From Anas platyrhynchos (lineage: Eukaryota > Chordata > Aves > Anseriformes > Anatidae), in the NCBI RefSeq assembly GCF_047663525.1, contig NC_092617.1, positions 2,546,501-2,610,500 of the forward strand: 64,000 bases of DNA, read 5' to 3'. The position numbers were made by a program, and so were the translations under genes. How positions within the stretch are numbered: position 1 is the first letter of the stretch; each line of letters opens with the position of its first letter. Shown here one piece after another: positions 62,956 through 64,000 of the stretch. The notes below the pieces were generated by a model. The model ran no database searches. It was not told the DNA's origin and was given only the letters and a program-made list of their open reading frames with translations.

Positions 62956-64000
62956 ATATCTATGATCAGACCCTAGCTTCGTTTCTCAAGGAACAGCTGG
63001 TGAGGGTTGATGAGACGTTGGTAAAATGATGGAAATGCTGGGATGAGAACAAGGTGGTGAACAGAGATGGCTGTCTGCAGACTTCCAGGAAATAGGACAA
63101 AGTGTGGGACAGCATAGGGAAGCATGCAGAGGAAAAGACAGAGGTTGCTGATAAAAAGGGAAGGCTCCAACAGTCCTGATACTTTGGCTAGAGCTTTTGA
63201 GAAAACGAGATAAAGTCATTGCAGTGCAGCCTCTTTGTTTCCTTGCAACCCTGTGCAGAGGCAGGGTGGTGTCATATCAGTTTTCCTCTCGTGGCATCAC
63301 ACTGACCACCACATTCTTCATATCCCCAGGAAAAGTCAGAGGGTGCAGGATCTCCCCTCCCAGTGGCTGGGGTCAGGTCTTGGACCTTCTGCATCACCAA
63401 AACCAAGCAAGACTTTTCTCAGCACAGTGCTTTGCCTGTCTGTAATTATGGCCTCCAATTATCTGTCCTAACATGTGCCTGGGGAGGCTTTGTTAGTAAC
63501 AGCCCTTAGTGGGGCCCATTAAGACTCCAAGTCACTTCAACTTGTCCTTTTGAGTTTGCTTTTTCGTTCAATTGCATCATTCTCCTCTCAGTACCCAAGT
63601 TTCTTTGACTCAGCACCAAAATACTCCATGGAACTCATTAAAACACACAAACTCCTAAGGAGCCATATCTCTCCCATCATTTTCTTCAAGTATTGAAGAC
63701 TTGTTCAGCTAATTGGAGAACTTTCATGTTGTAGTTAAGGGGGAAGATTTCAAAGAGCATCTAATAAAAATCTTTTCCCATTTTAAAGGCTGAATTTTGA
63801 TGTGTTTCTGCTTAGAGCATCATTCTCCTATAGGTATTGGTCTAGGGTTTCTCCTTTGAAGTCCTGCTTGGATGGGAAGAACAGGGTTTTTCCTATTTCA
63901 AAACAAACAACAGGAAATCATGCTGCAATTTTCAAAAAAAAAAAAAAAACAAAGATCAAGTTCCTCATTTTGTTGCCTCCAGTGATTTTTACCTTCCCAA
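62940..64000 (+). repeat. Long near-identical direct repeat, copy 2
   Basis: Matches 21600-22660 almost base for base and continues past the window edge. Contains unit B. Confidence 0.85.

Noticed and set aside
1..64000. tRNA or rRNA genes
   Set aside because: No cloverleaf or rRNA core motifs noticed. The tRNA-like sequence at 14722 is a retroviral primer-binding site.

Overview
The window is vertebrate, almost certainly from a bird. The evidence is five near-identical receptors of the bird-expanded OR14-type (gamma-c) olfactory receptor clade, CR1 LINE copies ending in the ATTCTATG-type 3' repeat, avian-type ERV LTRs, and no dense bacterial-style coding. It is a multi-copy olfactory receptor (OR) cluster assembled from repeated segmental units and interrupted by transposable elements.

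OR genes: five OR14-type copies lie at 10454-11388 (+, frameshift), 30246-31181 (+, one nonsense codon), 37647-38579 (-, intact), 44686-45619 (-, frameshift) and 59025-59966 (+, intact). Each has a plausible splice acceptor a few tens of bases before the ATG. Each also has a repeated GC-rich block upstream that ends in a splice donor, the usual vertebrate OR layout of a non-coding first exon and a single coding exon. Short OR 3' fragments lie at 11871-12127 and 36907-37150. Two broken ORs of a different subfamily lie at about 24060-24660 and 55920-56620.

Mobile elements: CR1 copies at 4597-5897, 25163-25501, 34602-35258, 41040-44640, 49500-50822 and 53396-55019, plus 3'-end scraps; pol-type ERV fragments at 2140-2790, 32150-32690 and 39950-41030; LTRs at 7462-8523, 31301-31857 and 51149-52319; and a provirus at 13830-20694.

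The provirus is the outstanding object. Its two LTRs (889 and 891 bp) look identical apart from a 2-nt indel. It is flanked by a 4-bp CTTA duplication, has a proline-tRNA primer-binding site and a decayed gag start, and shows no recognisable pol. Between gag and env remnants it carries an intron-less, internally deleted copy of host VLDLR (signal-peptide region, LDL-A repeat 8, EGF modules; 17390-17808). The last VLDLR EGF segment runs in frame into an env-derived reading frame. This looks like retroviral capture of a host receptor cDNA. A second copy of the flanking DNA, inverted at about 35.3 kb, preserves the empty integration site.

The rest is several repeat units (called A to F here) present in both orientations, including inverted segmental duplications 11.6-13.8 plus 20.7-22.4 kb versus 37.4-33.5 kb, and 24.06-25.16 kb versus 56.6-55.4 kb. 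Intergenic stretches contain no other gene that I can support. All similarities were judged by eye; no alignment or search was run.
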